64,000 nt of DNA from Strix aluco (Eukaryota > Chordata > Aves > Strigiformes > Strigidae): NCBI RefSeq assembly GCF_031877795.1, contig NC_133931.1, positions 25,294,264 through 25,358,263 on the forward strand, in the 5' to 3' direction. The position numbers and the translations under genes were made by a program. Every line of letters begins with the position of its first letter. The first letter of the stretch is position 1. Under the pieces are notes generated by a model that was not told where the DNA came from, did not search any database, and was given only the letters and a program-made list of their open reading frames with translations. Positions 15,091 to 56,900 of the stretch are shown one piece after another.

Positions 15091-15096
15091 TTTAAT
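15091..15096 (-). terminator. Candidate proximal PTDSS1 poly(A) signal ATTAAA
   Basis: Minus-strand ATTAAA lies about 220 nt after the PTDSS1 stop codon and is followed within about 50 nt by GT-rich sequence. ATTAAA is the commonest natural variant of AATAAA. It would give a short 3' UTR. A TATAAA near 14,603 is another weak candidate. Confidence 0.3.
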
Positions 15097-15317
15097 GCCA
15101 CATGCTGAAGAAACTAGATTTAAATCAGTGAATGGCAAGTGTCAGCAGGCTATGATTTGCACTACACTGGTGCCTCCATCTTGATCATCTTTTTCTTCAA
15201 CACCTCTTTTTTTAACTTTTAAATTTAAAAATCAATCTTCCATTTGGAATTTCAGAGCCAGGTCTGATTTTCTTTGTCACCTCTGGTCATACTGTAGGGT
15301 ATCTTCAGAGATCATTC

Positions 15318-44103
<28,786 letters not shown>

Positions 44104-44399
44104 TCAGCGCAGCTCTGGTTCTCCCCGGGCGGCGCGGCCCGAACCAGCCCGGCCCGGCCGCCCGCGCCGCCTCCCGCCGAGGCGACGCCGCTGAGGGTAG
44201 AAGCGCCGCGCCCGCCTCGCTGAGGGGCGGAGCTCGCGCTGCTGCTCCCGCGGCACCTCGCGCCCACGCGGTGAGGGAGGAAGGGAGGGAGGGAAGAGCG
44301 GAGGGGGGAGGCGGAGTCACGCCGCCCCCTTCGAGCAAGCGGCGGGAAGGACCCTTGTCTGCCTGCGCCCCCCCTCCGTGCTCCCGAATGGTCTCACCC

Positions 44400-44461
44400 G
44401 AGTTGGGGCGGGGGGGCACGCACGTGGGCTGGGCCGCACGCGGGCGCGGCGCGAGGGGCAG
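44400..44461 (+). other. MTERF3: Probable non-coding first exon of MTERF3 (3' end at the donor)
   Basis: GGCAG|gtgagg at 44,461 is a strong donor in the CpG island, and the start-codon exon has a good acceptor at 44,996 (polypyrimidine then tagcag). Together they imply a 535-bp first intron and an untranslated first exon. The 5' end of the exon is not visible in the sequence, so the left limit given is nominal. Confidence 0.4.
44421..44426. promoter_or_regulatory. E-box CACGTG in the shared promoter
   Basis: A perfect palindromic CACGTG, the core bound by USF/MYC-type bHLH factors. It lies about 36 bp before the predicted donor of MTERF3 exon 1, so it may fall within the exon or just at the start site. 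The motif match is direct; function is inferred. Confidence 0.4.
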
Positions 44462-44996
44462 GTGAGGTGTTGGCGGGTCCCGGGCCCGGCCGGGCTGCGT
44501 GACGGGTCCTCGGGGCCGCCGCGCTCGCCCTCGCCCTCCCGCGGGCTGGGCTCGCCGGTACGGAGCGGCACACCCCGCCCTCCCGCAGGCTGAGCGCGGG
44601 GGCTGCCGGCCTGGCGGGGCCTGCAAGGGGCGGCGAGCGCGGCCCGGCCCGGCCCGGCCTGGCTTCCCCCCGCCCTGTGGCGGGGCGTGAGGTGGCGGCT
44701 CTGCGCGGAGGGCCCCGTCCCGCGGGGAGGGTTTAGGTTCCGGCTGGGCCTCCCCCGTGCTCCCAAGGGAGCGGCTGCTGTGCAGGACAGCGAGCTGTGG
44801 CGTTCAGAGCCGGCTTCTCTCCTCCGTTAACGTCTCATCCGTTTGTCACGCGTTTAAAGCCTCAGAGCAGCTATTTAATGCTTTGTAGCGAGTAACTTAT
44901 GCTTTTACTCTCAGGGGATTAACGCTCACACTCCCAGCCCTGCGGGCGAGGTGAGGCAGCGCCTCTGTTAGTCCTCAGTCCTTTCTCTCCTAGCAG

Positions 44997-47900
44997 GATG
45001 ATGCACTGAGCTGGAAAATGGCTTCGTGGGCTCGGCAGGTCTCCCGCTGGTGTTGCCTGCTGCAATCGGCCCGTGCTGCTGAATTTCCTGGGAGGCTGAG
45101 CGGCCACTGCAGCTCCACACAGGCATGTCGTGGGTTCACCCCGCTGCCCTCTAGAAATGACTTTCTTCCGTGGAGATGGCAGGCATACAGGCGTGTATGT
45201 GTAGGAAGCTGCTCTCCATCTGGCAGTGCCAAGGATGGATCCTTTTCTTCTCCCGAAAGTACCTTGCCTTCACCAGTAAAACAGGAACAAGCAAAAGCAG
45301 AAACATTACCTGATCTGAATGCAAAAATACCATATGAAGGTAAGAGGCCTAAGGGACGCCATTACTCCCAAATCATGCTTTCAGTATTACCCTTGCTTCT
45401 TTTTTCTTGGCCTGTTTATCTAAAACATTTATCTGAAGTTCCTGACTTTCACTTGTTTTTAGGCCCATAGTTAACACAGAATTCCTGTGGTCACTCTAGC
45501 ATGCAAAGAACACCTTTAAGCTGAGATAAAGATAAAATGTTTTGGGTAGAAATGTCGGTCTGTAGCTTCTGTTTGAAGGGATTTTTGTAACTCTGCCTTC
45601 ATCAGCTGAGCATTTGTCTTTCCCTCATAGCTGTGCCGGTACAAAATAAAGGTGTGTGTTTGTCGGTTTTGGTTGGTTTGGGTTTTTTTGAGCAAGGGTT
45701 GGGAGGCCACCCCTGAAGCCGCTCGCAGACCGCGGCGGTGGACAACAGGAGGCAGCAGAGTGTGAAGCCTGCTTAAGCACTGCTCTGATAGGAAATGCTC
45801 CTGCAGCTGTCTCCCGAGGAAAAGAGATAGATACCAGGTCGCCTTGGTGGTGTTGCCCTGAGGAAATCGCTTCACTTTTCTCTACTTTTATATCTAAGTG
45901 AGGATAAAAAAAATACCACCCTCTGAAAATAATTCTGCTATACTGAGGAAACCTGCTCTGGATTACTAAGCAGTCTTGTGTGTTCAGATTCTGCTTTAAG
46001 CCCAGCCAACTTGGATCCTACAGAGCTTATTTTTGGGGTGGCTGAGAGCTGCAACTGAGATCTGTGTGTTTGCGCAGCTGGTTCTGGAAACAGTGCTTCA
46101 CCAGAACTGACAGGTCAGCCAGCTCGTATGTGTCTGCACCTGCGGTGCAGTTCATCTATGTGCCAGATTTTTATCTGCCAGCAGACTTGCTGGTGTGTGT
46201 GTGTGGAGGATTTTGCCCAGTTGGCAGTGTATATAATGGAATAAACATAATTGCTAACTTTTTTTTTTTTGATGACTTGAGGTATGTTTCCTGATAGGAG
46301 GTCTAAAGAACTTAAAGTGGCAAAAAAAGGGCATCTGTGCTTCTGGAATGGACGTTGGTGTACACTGGTTCGGTCCTCAACAAGTTTAAAGAAAATACTT
46401 GATATCCATATGGATTCCTAGAGAGTTCTTATTACAGTTTAAGGTGTAAATGTTGCTAAAAACATTTTACTGTGCTTTCATTTTTGTGGCTCTGAGAAAA
46501 AGAAGTGGCAAGACCTTCCACAGCTATTGAACTAGTCTGTGCAGCTCCTCCTGGAACATTAGGATCATCCTGCTTTGGAACCTGTCTTGGTAGTTCTGGT
46601 GTGGCTTTGTTTTCTTGATATGGAAGAGTGTTACCCTAGTCTCCAGGAAGTCATTGTGCAAAGGTACAGGGCACAGAAAATCTCCATCCTGAAGAGTTTA
46701 TAACAGGGCTGTTGATCAGTAATCAGTTTGATAATTGAGGTGGATGCTAGCAACCAGCCTGCAAACAGTAATCTTGATCTAGCTGCTGTCAGTGGAAAAA
46801 TAGATCAGTTTAGAGAAATATTTTTTAAAAAGACACTGAGCTCTGTGACTTGGAACACTTAAGGGGAAACAAGCATAATGATGTTCCCTTGGAAACCTTA
46901 ATTAATAGAAAATGGAGCTTGATTTCTTTAGTTTGAGGTGGTGGCAGTCAACAGCCATTCAGTAATGGATCAAGATATGACAGCTTCATTGGAGTTGGCT
47001 GTGAAATACCTTGAATACCTTAAAACAACTGCAGTTCAGGCATCAGAATCAGAAGAGGCACAAAGTAGCGGGCTTGTCAGATTATGAAAAATAATCTTTG
47101 CAGTAGTCTTTGATCTGGATATGAAAAGGCAAGAATGCATTTGTGAAAACATGAAAGAAGATTCTTTTTCAAGAAGGTGATGTGATCTGTTGTCATCAGT
47201 GATCAAGGCAGCAGACTGAAGGCAGGCTTGCTGGGTACCACACTCAGATTTGTCCATGTGAGCAAGAGTTGATGGGCAGTGACAAGGAGGTGGAACAGAG
47301 ACAAAAGCTGGGAGTACTCTGTTTTCATATGCTTTTTAATAATAATAGATTGGCTGTTCATCTCACGCACAGTGTTCTTGCATTTTGTCTTTCACAAAAT
47401 GCATTTGGGTCTTCTGTATTTGTTTCTTAGACTGGGATGACATCCCACCTTCATCTGCTTTGGAGGAGATTTCTGAGGAAGAAGCTGTACAGATCATTGC
47501 AGAACCGCTTCTTCCCCTTCAGTCTTCCACGCTCCGAGATTATGTCGATCACTCAGAAACCCTGGCAAAACTTGTCCACCTAGGTATGTGTGCTTTTGTT
47601 TATGTGGTTTGCCTATGTCTGGGGCTTTAGAGAGTCTATAATTTGTGTTTTGATATTACTGGTTGCCTTGTAAACTTGAAAATAGGAACAGTGACCAGTG
47701 GGTAAAAGCAACAGGATGTTATCCAGGGTAAAGAGAGGGGATTGCATGTCTCACTAGCAATGCCATATTACATGAAGACAAAGTTAGCTAATTTTAGTCC
47801 CTTAGTGCTGTGTATGCTAGAAGGAGGCATCTCCCACAGCTTCCAGAGGTGGGGAGCACTTTGTGTAACTTGATTGGTCTTTCTTCTTTTGGGCTGGTTA

Positions 47901-50900
47901 AAGATGCTTTAATTTGCTGTGAAAAAAATTGCAGCTCTCTGTCTTTGGAAGGAAGGAAGGAACAAGAGCGGTGCTGTGTAGAACCTTAGAAGTGGGGCAC
48001 AGTAAACTGGAGAGGCAAGAAGGAAGGGATGGAAGAGAACATTATGTCTCATCAAAAAGCACATGGACTCTGCAGGGATAGCTGTGTTCAAGGTTGCTGG
48101 CCACCTCCTTGTTTCCCAAAAGTGTAAGGAACACTGGAAGAAAGTGGAAAAATACATATTTGAGAGGGGCAGATCTGGCCCCATGTAGTAACAAATTGCA
48201 CTTCACTGCAAAATTGTCCCCTTCCCTTGTATAATGAAGTTGGGAATTCCTTGCACACATAATTCTGTGCAACAGGAGTAGGTCTCTGCATGTGGCACAT
48301 GCTAGTGTACTTGATTCTTCACATGCAGGATTCACTGCAAATGTCTTCCTTCAAATAATAAACTCTGCAAAAGTGTCTAAAGTGTCTAAAATGACTGCTT
48401 GTTTTATCTAGAATCTTTCCACAGTATACAAGGTGTTGTGACCTTGAGCAATTGAAATATGCTAAATCAGTGCAAAAAAAGAAGTAGTCCTATAAATTTC
48501 AACATGCCTTTGTGAAACATTTATACGAAGTAGGGTCTGTGTTTAATTAAAACAATTTCTAATTTTGTTTGTTGTAGGAGTTGACTTATCCCAAGTAGAG
48601 AAACGTCAAAAGGCAGGTCAACTCTTACTGACCTTGGACTTTGAAAAAGATATAAGAAAGATACTTCTTTTTCTTAAGGATGTGGGTGTAGAAGACAATC
48701 AGCTGGGACCATTCCTGACCAAAAATCCATACATCCTTGCTGAAGATCTGGAAACTTTAGAAACCAGGTAGGCCTTTCAAATAGCAGCAGGATGTTAAGT
48801 CCTTTGGCTTGAAGACCTGGAGTCCCACTTGGCTTAACCTTGTCTGAATCTATGTTGCTGCTGCTTCCTTTCTCTCTTGATCCCTGGCTCTGTGTTCCTG
48901 TGCCTTCTCATCAGTCAGCATTAAGATGTGGTGGTATCATAAGTCAACACCCTGATCCACTGGAAGACTGACCATTAACAAATTTTACAGCTCATCCCTG
49001 ACTCTCTGCCACAGAGGAAGCAGCTTGCCATCCTAGGCCACTTGCTTTACCTGGGTCAGCTTAGATTCCAAAACGTTAGTCCCTGAGGCTTTACCTAAAT
49101 TTGTAGAACAATATTAACCTCTTCAGTCATGCTTTGAAACTGCTCTTCTAGATGATATGTCTACCCATAACTTGTGAATTCTGCAGTAAAAGAAGCAGAC
49201 CAGATTTCTTCTGTGTTTACATCTAATAGCAGCAGAAGGTTTTGGTGACTTTTTTTTTTCCTGTTGTCAAGCTCAAACTGGAACCACAATGAATTAATTT
49301 TTGTGTGTGTTCACATGTGTATGCCATACACTGTTCCTCAGTCCATAAAATGGACTTTTATTCTTAAAATTACTCCAGACAGGGTTCAGTAATTCAACAC
49401 TTCTTTTACAGAACAACTTGTGTGTGTGTGTGCGCACACACACTTTGTAATTAACTCAGAATGTCTTGGTATTTAAAAATTCCAGAAAAAAAAAAGTCTG
49501 TCTGCTTGGCTCTTGCACATAGTAGCTATCCAAGGCAGAAATCTGAAAATACAGCTTTTTGGAAACAGGCACACTTACGTCTAACATAGGCTCATATCTA
49601 ATGTAGACCTGACTTTTCTTTCTCCTCTGTTCTTCCATGCTCCTATTCAGTAAGTGGCCTTTCAGAAACAATATCCAAAAAGAACCTGTGTCATTTTTTA
49701 GCAGTAGTTTTGAGTCTAGATGTCAGAGTTGCTTATACTCTTCTGAAGAGAGTATTTTTTGCTATGATAAACACTCTAACTCTCCTGTGAAGTCAGATTT
49801 GCTTTTCAGTGACTGTCCTGTTGCACCGTCTGGTTAGTGAAGTAAGGGCTGAACTGGGCAATCCAATTTCTTCTTCATTTTCTGCAGCTTCATTTTTCAG
49901 TAAGTTTATCTCTGGCACTGGTGAATGCTTTCCTGCAAGCTTTAAAGTAAGTGTGCTGCGGAGGGCGTATGGCAGGCTGTGAAGTGAATGTGTCTCAGAT
50001 AGCTGTCTTTTGAAAGCTGAGTATCACCTTCGCATAAACACTTCGGTGCAGATGGACATGGTATTGGTTACATCACTCTGGAATGTTTTATTGCTATGGA
50101 TTCCATGTTGCCAGGAAACAAAACACAAATTTCAATAGATTTGGCATTCGACTTCAGATAAACACTGTAAAAGTCAAAACATTCCATAATTCATAACAAT
50201 TCTGACAGTTGCAAATCAGTGTCTGTACTGCAGCTGCACCAGATGCTTTGTTTTGCGGTATTGTTAATGATGACTTAAAACTGTTAACATGCTACACAGA
50301 ACTGCTGACCCCTGTAGTAGAGCGAGGGCTAACCTTGGTGCCAACACTCACAGATTTATCTCAAACTTTAGTTGGGTTGTGTGATTGTGCTACTTTAATA
50401 TACCAGTTCCTATAGTCAGGTTATTACAGTCTTGACATCCCTCTTAAGTTTTGTGCCTTTCCAAGATGCAAAGAAATGCTTCAGGTGTGAATCTCAATGA
50501 CTTGTTAACAGAAAACAAGCAGAGGGAAGTCAGGACAACACAAAGGTTTTATTTTTAATCTGCCCGTTTAGCTATGTTTCTAAAATGCTTAGCAGTTGTG
50601 ACCTTGAAAAAATGGATGGAAGAAGTATAGTGTAGCGAAGCTGCAATGTTCAGTACATAATGGGATCATTTTCGAAGGGCCAATTGTTTAGTGTTCTGCA
50701 TTTCCCCCCGTCCTAACCTCTCCTTATCTCTGAGGCTCCTGCAGCCAGTTCCATCAGCATTATCTGGAGTCTAGGCCACTACCTTCTGTGTTGGGGTGCC
50801 TGCTCAGTTAGGAATTGGTCCTCTAGAGCTTGTTCTTAGGTCTTCTGTCTAGAGGTTTTTGGCTTGTGAAGGCTTCATTTTTGAGGGCTTGTGGAAAGTG

Positions 50901-53900
50901 AGGGAGGTTTAGTGACTGGAAGGTTTTGTTTTTTTTTTTTCTCTCCACAAGATGTGATTTAACACACAAGCCTGTCTTTTGCTGAGTATCTGCTCCTGCA
51001 GAATATTTTGCAATCTATTTAGTATCTTAATTACTGCCAGGTAAAATCAGTACTTGTATGATTTAAGTTCATCTGACAGCAAATACTTCTGTATATGCTC
51101 ATCTATAACCAAAGGAAACTTCTTGAAATTGTAGTTTAGTTTTTTTATAAATGGTGATGTGTGCATGTGGGTTAATCATGTCTCTATTTTGTGTGCTGTA
51201 TTCCCCCCCCATTCCTTTTTCTGGGAGCTATGGCAATAATCTACTGCAAGTAGTATTTGAAATAGGATTTCACTTTCACTGAATTCAAAGTTTGGAAAAA
51301 GTTTTGAGTTGGAAAGAAAGCTCTGTTAAACTTAACTTTAGTCAACTCCTTCTCCTTTCTGACAACCAGATGTTTTGTAACTAAATCCTTGGACCAGTGA
51401 GTGAAAGTAGGGACCTATTGTAACAAAACTCCATCTTTCAGCTGATTTGGAAATGTCTTTTTGGACAATGTCTCTACAGATAGCATTGTTGTATGATATT
51501 TCTACTCCAGTGCTATTGGCAAAACAGGGATGTATGAGGTATAGTACTCTGTTCTTTCAGCAGCAGAAATGGAATTCATTAAAATAGCAAAAGGCTGTAT
51601 ATATCTTCTTGTCCATACCCTATGATGATCTATTAATGTGTTTGCAATCTAGGAGACAGGCTGGTAGTTAAATGTAGGTTAACATAGTTATCTGCTTAAG
51701 TACAGCTGGAAGGAATTAAAATCTGTCTTCAGTATTGACATTCTGTTCTGAGGTTTATTTTACTTTTAATTAATTGGAAGGGATGGTATTTTGCTTTTAT
51801 GATAACTGCAGATTTCTGCCTAATTATTTTTGGCAGGGTTGCATGTTAATGCTAGAACATCTGTCCATTTATAAGATATCACTAAGGAATTTAAGCAAGT
51901 ACTGAATAAATGGAGGCAATAAAATTTTCATCACTGGATTTTATTTTGTTTTTGTTCTCTTTCTAGAGTGGCTTACCTAAAATCAAAAAAATTTGGTAAG
52001 GCAGAAATTGCTCAGATGGTCTCAAGAGCTCCATATTTGCTGTTGTTTTCAGTGGAAAGACTGGATAACAGACTGGGTTTCTTCAAAAATGAACTTGGTC
52101 TCAGTGTAAAAAAGGTAAAGACTGAAGTCTTTAGGTACTTCATTAGTGACCACTGTAATGCCTTGAAATGTGAATACTTCAGGTGTTAGGAGGTTATCCA
52201 CAAACGTTAGTGACATTACTAATGGTAACACAGCAGGTTACAGGAGGATAACATGATTTTAACTGTCTGTAGAAGTAATATGGACATCTAACATTGAAGT
52301 ACAGTTCTTGAAAATGATCTGCTGCAAGTTATTGTCAAATAAGCATGTGTGTGTCCAGTTTTATTGTTTGAGGTGGGTCAGAGGACTGAATCCATTGCTG
52401 AAACAAGCAAGCAGCTTTTTTAACTTATAGAAAACAACTTGGCTCTCTTCATCTCTTCAAGATACTGTAACATACTTAACTCATTGGAGAAAAATAGTCT
52501 AATCTGTGAATATCATCTCAAACTAAATGCCAAATCATATGCTCCCTTCACCAAGAGTAACCCCTGGGTTTGCTCCTGAGTGCCTACCACATTACATGCT
52601 TAGCAGGTATTTAGCACCATGCCTGGCATCTTCAGTGGAGGTAGTAGCTGGTGTTTCCTGGAATAAGTGTGCAGTGTTAGTTGTTTCCTGCAGTAGCTGG
52701 GGATTGCAATAAATGTCAAGTTCCAAGTGAAATCTGGTGTTCTTCTATTGGCTTCTATTAGCTGAACAGTCATAGCTGTCACAGTGCCTGTTCCTGGCCT
52801 TACCATGCTTGAGGTAAGAGATCTCTCTGGAAACAGGTTTAGTCACTGCCTTGGGTTCAGGGCACATTACAAGTAATCATATGGTTTAGGGGATGTGGAG
52901 TAATTTCTTCTATTACTGTGGTCTAACTAGATCCTAAGGTAGACATTCCACTGCAGCTGAAAAATCCTTTTATAGCTTCTATCAGGTAGTGCGGTGTTTA
53001 CTTTTTTTTAAAAAAGGTGTGAAGAAACAACTTGAGCACTGAGAGAGATTGGGCACTTGAGCATGCTTTCTACTTGTGGGGTATGCTTTTACTCCCTCTT
53101 CCTGTCTGTTTTACAACAGCTGTTATTTTTTATTTTCCAAACAAGCATATTTGAGTAAGTTTTTGCATCTTACGAATTTGCACGAAGCAGCAATGTATTC
53201 TTTGGGGTAGGGATAAAATGAAATGCAAGTGAAAATGCATCCCTCTTCCAACTAGAAAAAAAAATTTCTATATCTCTATCTTTCTTTCACAGATTGATTT
53301 ACAAACAAGCTTTCAGTAATAATCTTTCCTTTGTGTGTTTTCTCTAATTGTAGACAAAGGATCTGGTACTTCGTCTTCCAAGGCTACTGACTGGTAAATT
53401 GGAGCCTGTAAAAGAAAATCTTCAGGTGAGCTTATTAGTAGGTATTAAAAGTGTATTGTGTATTCACATAGTTTTAAGAGTTGACAGAAGATAAAATTCT
53501 TGGAGGAGAATCCTGCACAGAAAGAATTTAATGAAATAATTCTAGTAGAGATATAAAACAGCTGCGGATTTTCCTCTATAGCTTGCAAGCTTACAGCATA
53601 TGTAGAGCAGTATCCTATTCTGTTTTCTACTCTGATGTAGGTTAGAAACTTCATCTGGGTCCCTTCCTGCCAAAAGTTGCTATTTGAGGACACAAGTTGT
53701 TACCCATTTCTTTACGATGAGTGAAAAATAGGGCCTGCTTGCTTCTTTTTTCTTTTTTTTTTTTTCCTTAATTATTATGGTTTTTTGCTAACTTGGATTG
53801 TCCATGAGGATTTAGGAGCAAGAAATGTGCAGTTGATTATTTTCCTCTTGGCAGGTAGCTAGTTTGCCAAAATATGCATTTGACACCTATTGTCTGATAG

Positions 53901-56900
53901 CAGATGGTCGTTATTAACAACTGTTGGGTAAATAACTTAAAACCCACAGGGACTCCTTTCCCCTTTGAAAATTAAACTATGCATTGGTTTAATTATTGTG
54001 CTGTAAAGCCATCTAGGCCAAACAGCATGATGTAGTGTAACAATTTGAGAAATCTCATTATCCTATAATGCATAACTATGAATTAAAATATATAATTTTC
54101 AGACAGACTCGCTGCTCTGAAACTATTAAACACTGGGAATCTTGCAATCTGAAATGTGTGTGTGTGGTAAGGGAGGAGACTGGAAAGTAGCAGACTGTTC
54201 CAATTAATAGTGCTTTGTTTTTAATGAACGTTGTTTCCACAGGCTAGGGATTCAGTATGTGCTGAATGTGCTTTTAAGATCTTTGGTTCTATGTGACTAT
54301 CTTGTCTATCAACCAAAAAGCGTATAGTGTAGTGTCCTTATTTTTAACATGTTCTAGAGAGAGAGAGGAATGACTTTTAGGTCCTCACTATTAGAATCTA
54401 CTGATACTTAGAAGCTCCAGCCTTTCAGGAGGTTGGATGTCTCAGATTCAGAATCTGGGTTCAGACCTGTATGTCCTAAGCTGGTGGTGGGCAGGCAGTA
54501 CTCAGAAAGTGAAACCATATACCAGCAGTTCTAAAGTGATCTGGTGGTATCCCTCATTCTGAGTGGACTGTTACATAGAAACAACTGCTGCAGCTGATAC
54601 TGGTTGTCAAAAAATACCAATCATGGACTAAATGAGCTGAAGGATGGCTTATTCTGTCCTCTGAAGGTTTCATCAAACACAATTAGAGATTCACTGATAG
54701 GATGAAACTGGAAAGCTTGCATTACCACTGCCTGTTGTGAGAATCATACAGAGTATGTCAAATATTGCTGGGACTTACGCAGTAAGGATATTAGCATACA
54801 TGGCCTAGAGAGTTACTGAATATTAAATATGCTTGCAGTCAAACTGAGTGCAGTCAAAGCAACTTAGACTTGACCTCACCATTCATGTCAAGAGAGAGCT
54901 GTTCCATTTCACAGAGTAGAAAAGCTCAAGATTCTTGCCACAGTTACCTCTACAGTGGGTCCAGCTATACGTTCTTCACTCATTTAACATCAGGTCATAC
55001 TCTCAGTTGTGTATCTTAATGCAGTAAGTTATCCCTGCCAACGCAGATATGTGGAAGACACTGCTGAAGTGCAAATACATCTCTGCATACTTGAATGCTG
55101 TCTTAGTTGCTTAGTATTTCTTGTGATACAGAAATAATTATCAAGCAGATCAGGAAGAACCAGGAGTTGAAATATCTGATTATAGTAATTTCTAGAAACA
55201 ACTCCCTGTAAGGATCTGGAAGTCCTAAGGTAGCTTCAAAACCCAGATTTTAAGCCCTTCCCTTTGTATTTGCCAGGCAGTTTTGGAAAAGAGCTGTAGT
55301 CTTGGCATATCAAATTGGAAAAACAAAAAACCCCACCTTTGCCAACTGAAGAAGTACCTGAGTAGGATTTGAAAGTCTGTTTACGTTGACTGGCAAGCAC
55401 ACCCACTTCATGACTGAAAAGAAGCAGCTTGTAAATGTCACTGGAGGATAGAAGAAATGGCTGAGTTAGCAGACACTCTTGTATGCTGAATTCCTTTCTC
55501 AACAACTCAATGAACTGCTTGCCATTCTGCGCTTTGGGAGGAGTGCTCATGATTTTACTGAAAAAATGGATTTTGCTTTCATTTTGGGAAACCATAATTG
55601 AAGTCAAGGCAGTCTCTGAAAAAGACATCTTATTTCAGACATCAACCAACTGTAAAATAAATTGAATACACCCCATATTCTACACATCTCTTTCAGGTCC
55701 AACAGACTTCAGTTGAAGACTACAGGACTGAAATTATACTTCCTAATATAAAAATATAACTTGGATCCATTAGCAAAAAAACCCCACATTAACAAAAGTA
55801 GTCACTAGCTATTTGATTGCTGTGTTTTACAGAGCTCAACAGCTCGACAACTGGAAAGTCGGTCTCTTTTGACAGCTTGGTGTTGAAACTGATTAAAGAC
55901 TCTTCAGGGAGCATCTTTACACTTGTAACTGCCATGCATACCGAGACACAGCTTTTTTATTCATTATCTTAGACAAACTGAAAAATACATAGCATTCACA
56001 GAAGTCATCTTTACTTCAGGGATATTCTATAAACAAATAACACTTTAATCCGGAATGATAAATAATTTGCACTATCTGACTTGAGAAGAATTGGCGTGGC
56101 AGATATTATTGTGGGGTTGCATTCTTGTTGCTGTGTGACAAAGGGTAGAAGAATTTTGTATTAGTTTATTTCAGCAGCATGTTAAAATAAGCTGTTTGCT
56201 GTAGCTGACTTTTGAAGGTAAAATTGTGCTCTTTTTCAGGTTTGTCAGATTGAACTTGGTTTTCAACGTAATGAAATTCAAGAGATTGTATTTAAAACCC
56301 CCAAGATTTTAACTGCCAGTAAAAAGAGACTTAAACAGACGTTTGACTACTTACACAACATAATGGGCATTCCCCACCACATGCTTACTCGCTTTCCTCA
56401 GGTGAGCTGTTAGTCTGGGAGTAAATTGTAGGTGTTCTTTGCACAGCTTCTCCACTAGTTTGCTGCTGAAGGTGGAGCCTCACTGTATGCAGGACATTGG
56501 GAACTCTTCAACTTGTCTGTAGCTTTTACTCTTAACTGGGATAACTTCTATTAGCAATTCAGCAACCACTGAGGATTCCAGTATGGAAGTGCCCTTTTTC
56601 CCCTGGCACATGTGACACCACCACCCCCAGTCTTATGAATTTTTAAGTTTTCAACAGAAGCCGTTATGCTCATCTTTTCTGGATTCATCCAAGAGCGATT
56701 ACTACCTGCTTAGGGATTCCTTGTCCCAAAATCTTACCTAGCTAAGAGACACAAGGGAAGACAGATCATGCAGAAGATGTGATTATTAGATAACATATTT
56801 ATAAAAACATTTCTTTCAGATTTGTCTAGGTAAAAAATAAATTTTATAGATTATAGGACCTGAAAATATAGCTTAAAGGTAAGACAGGTTCTGTCCATTA

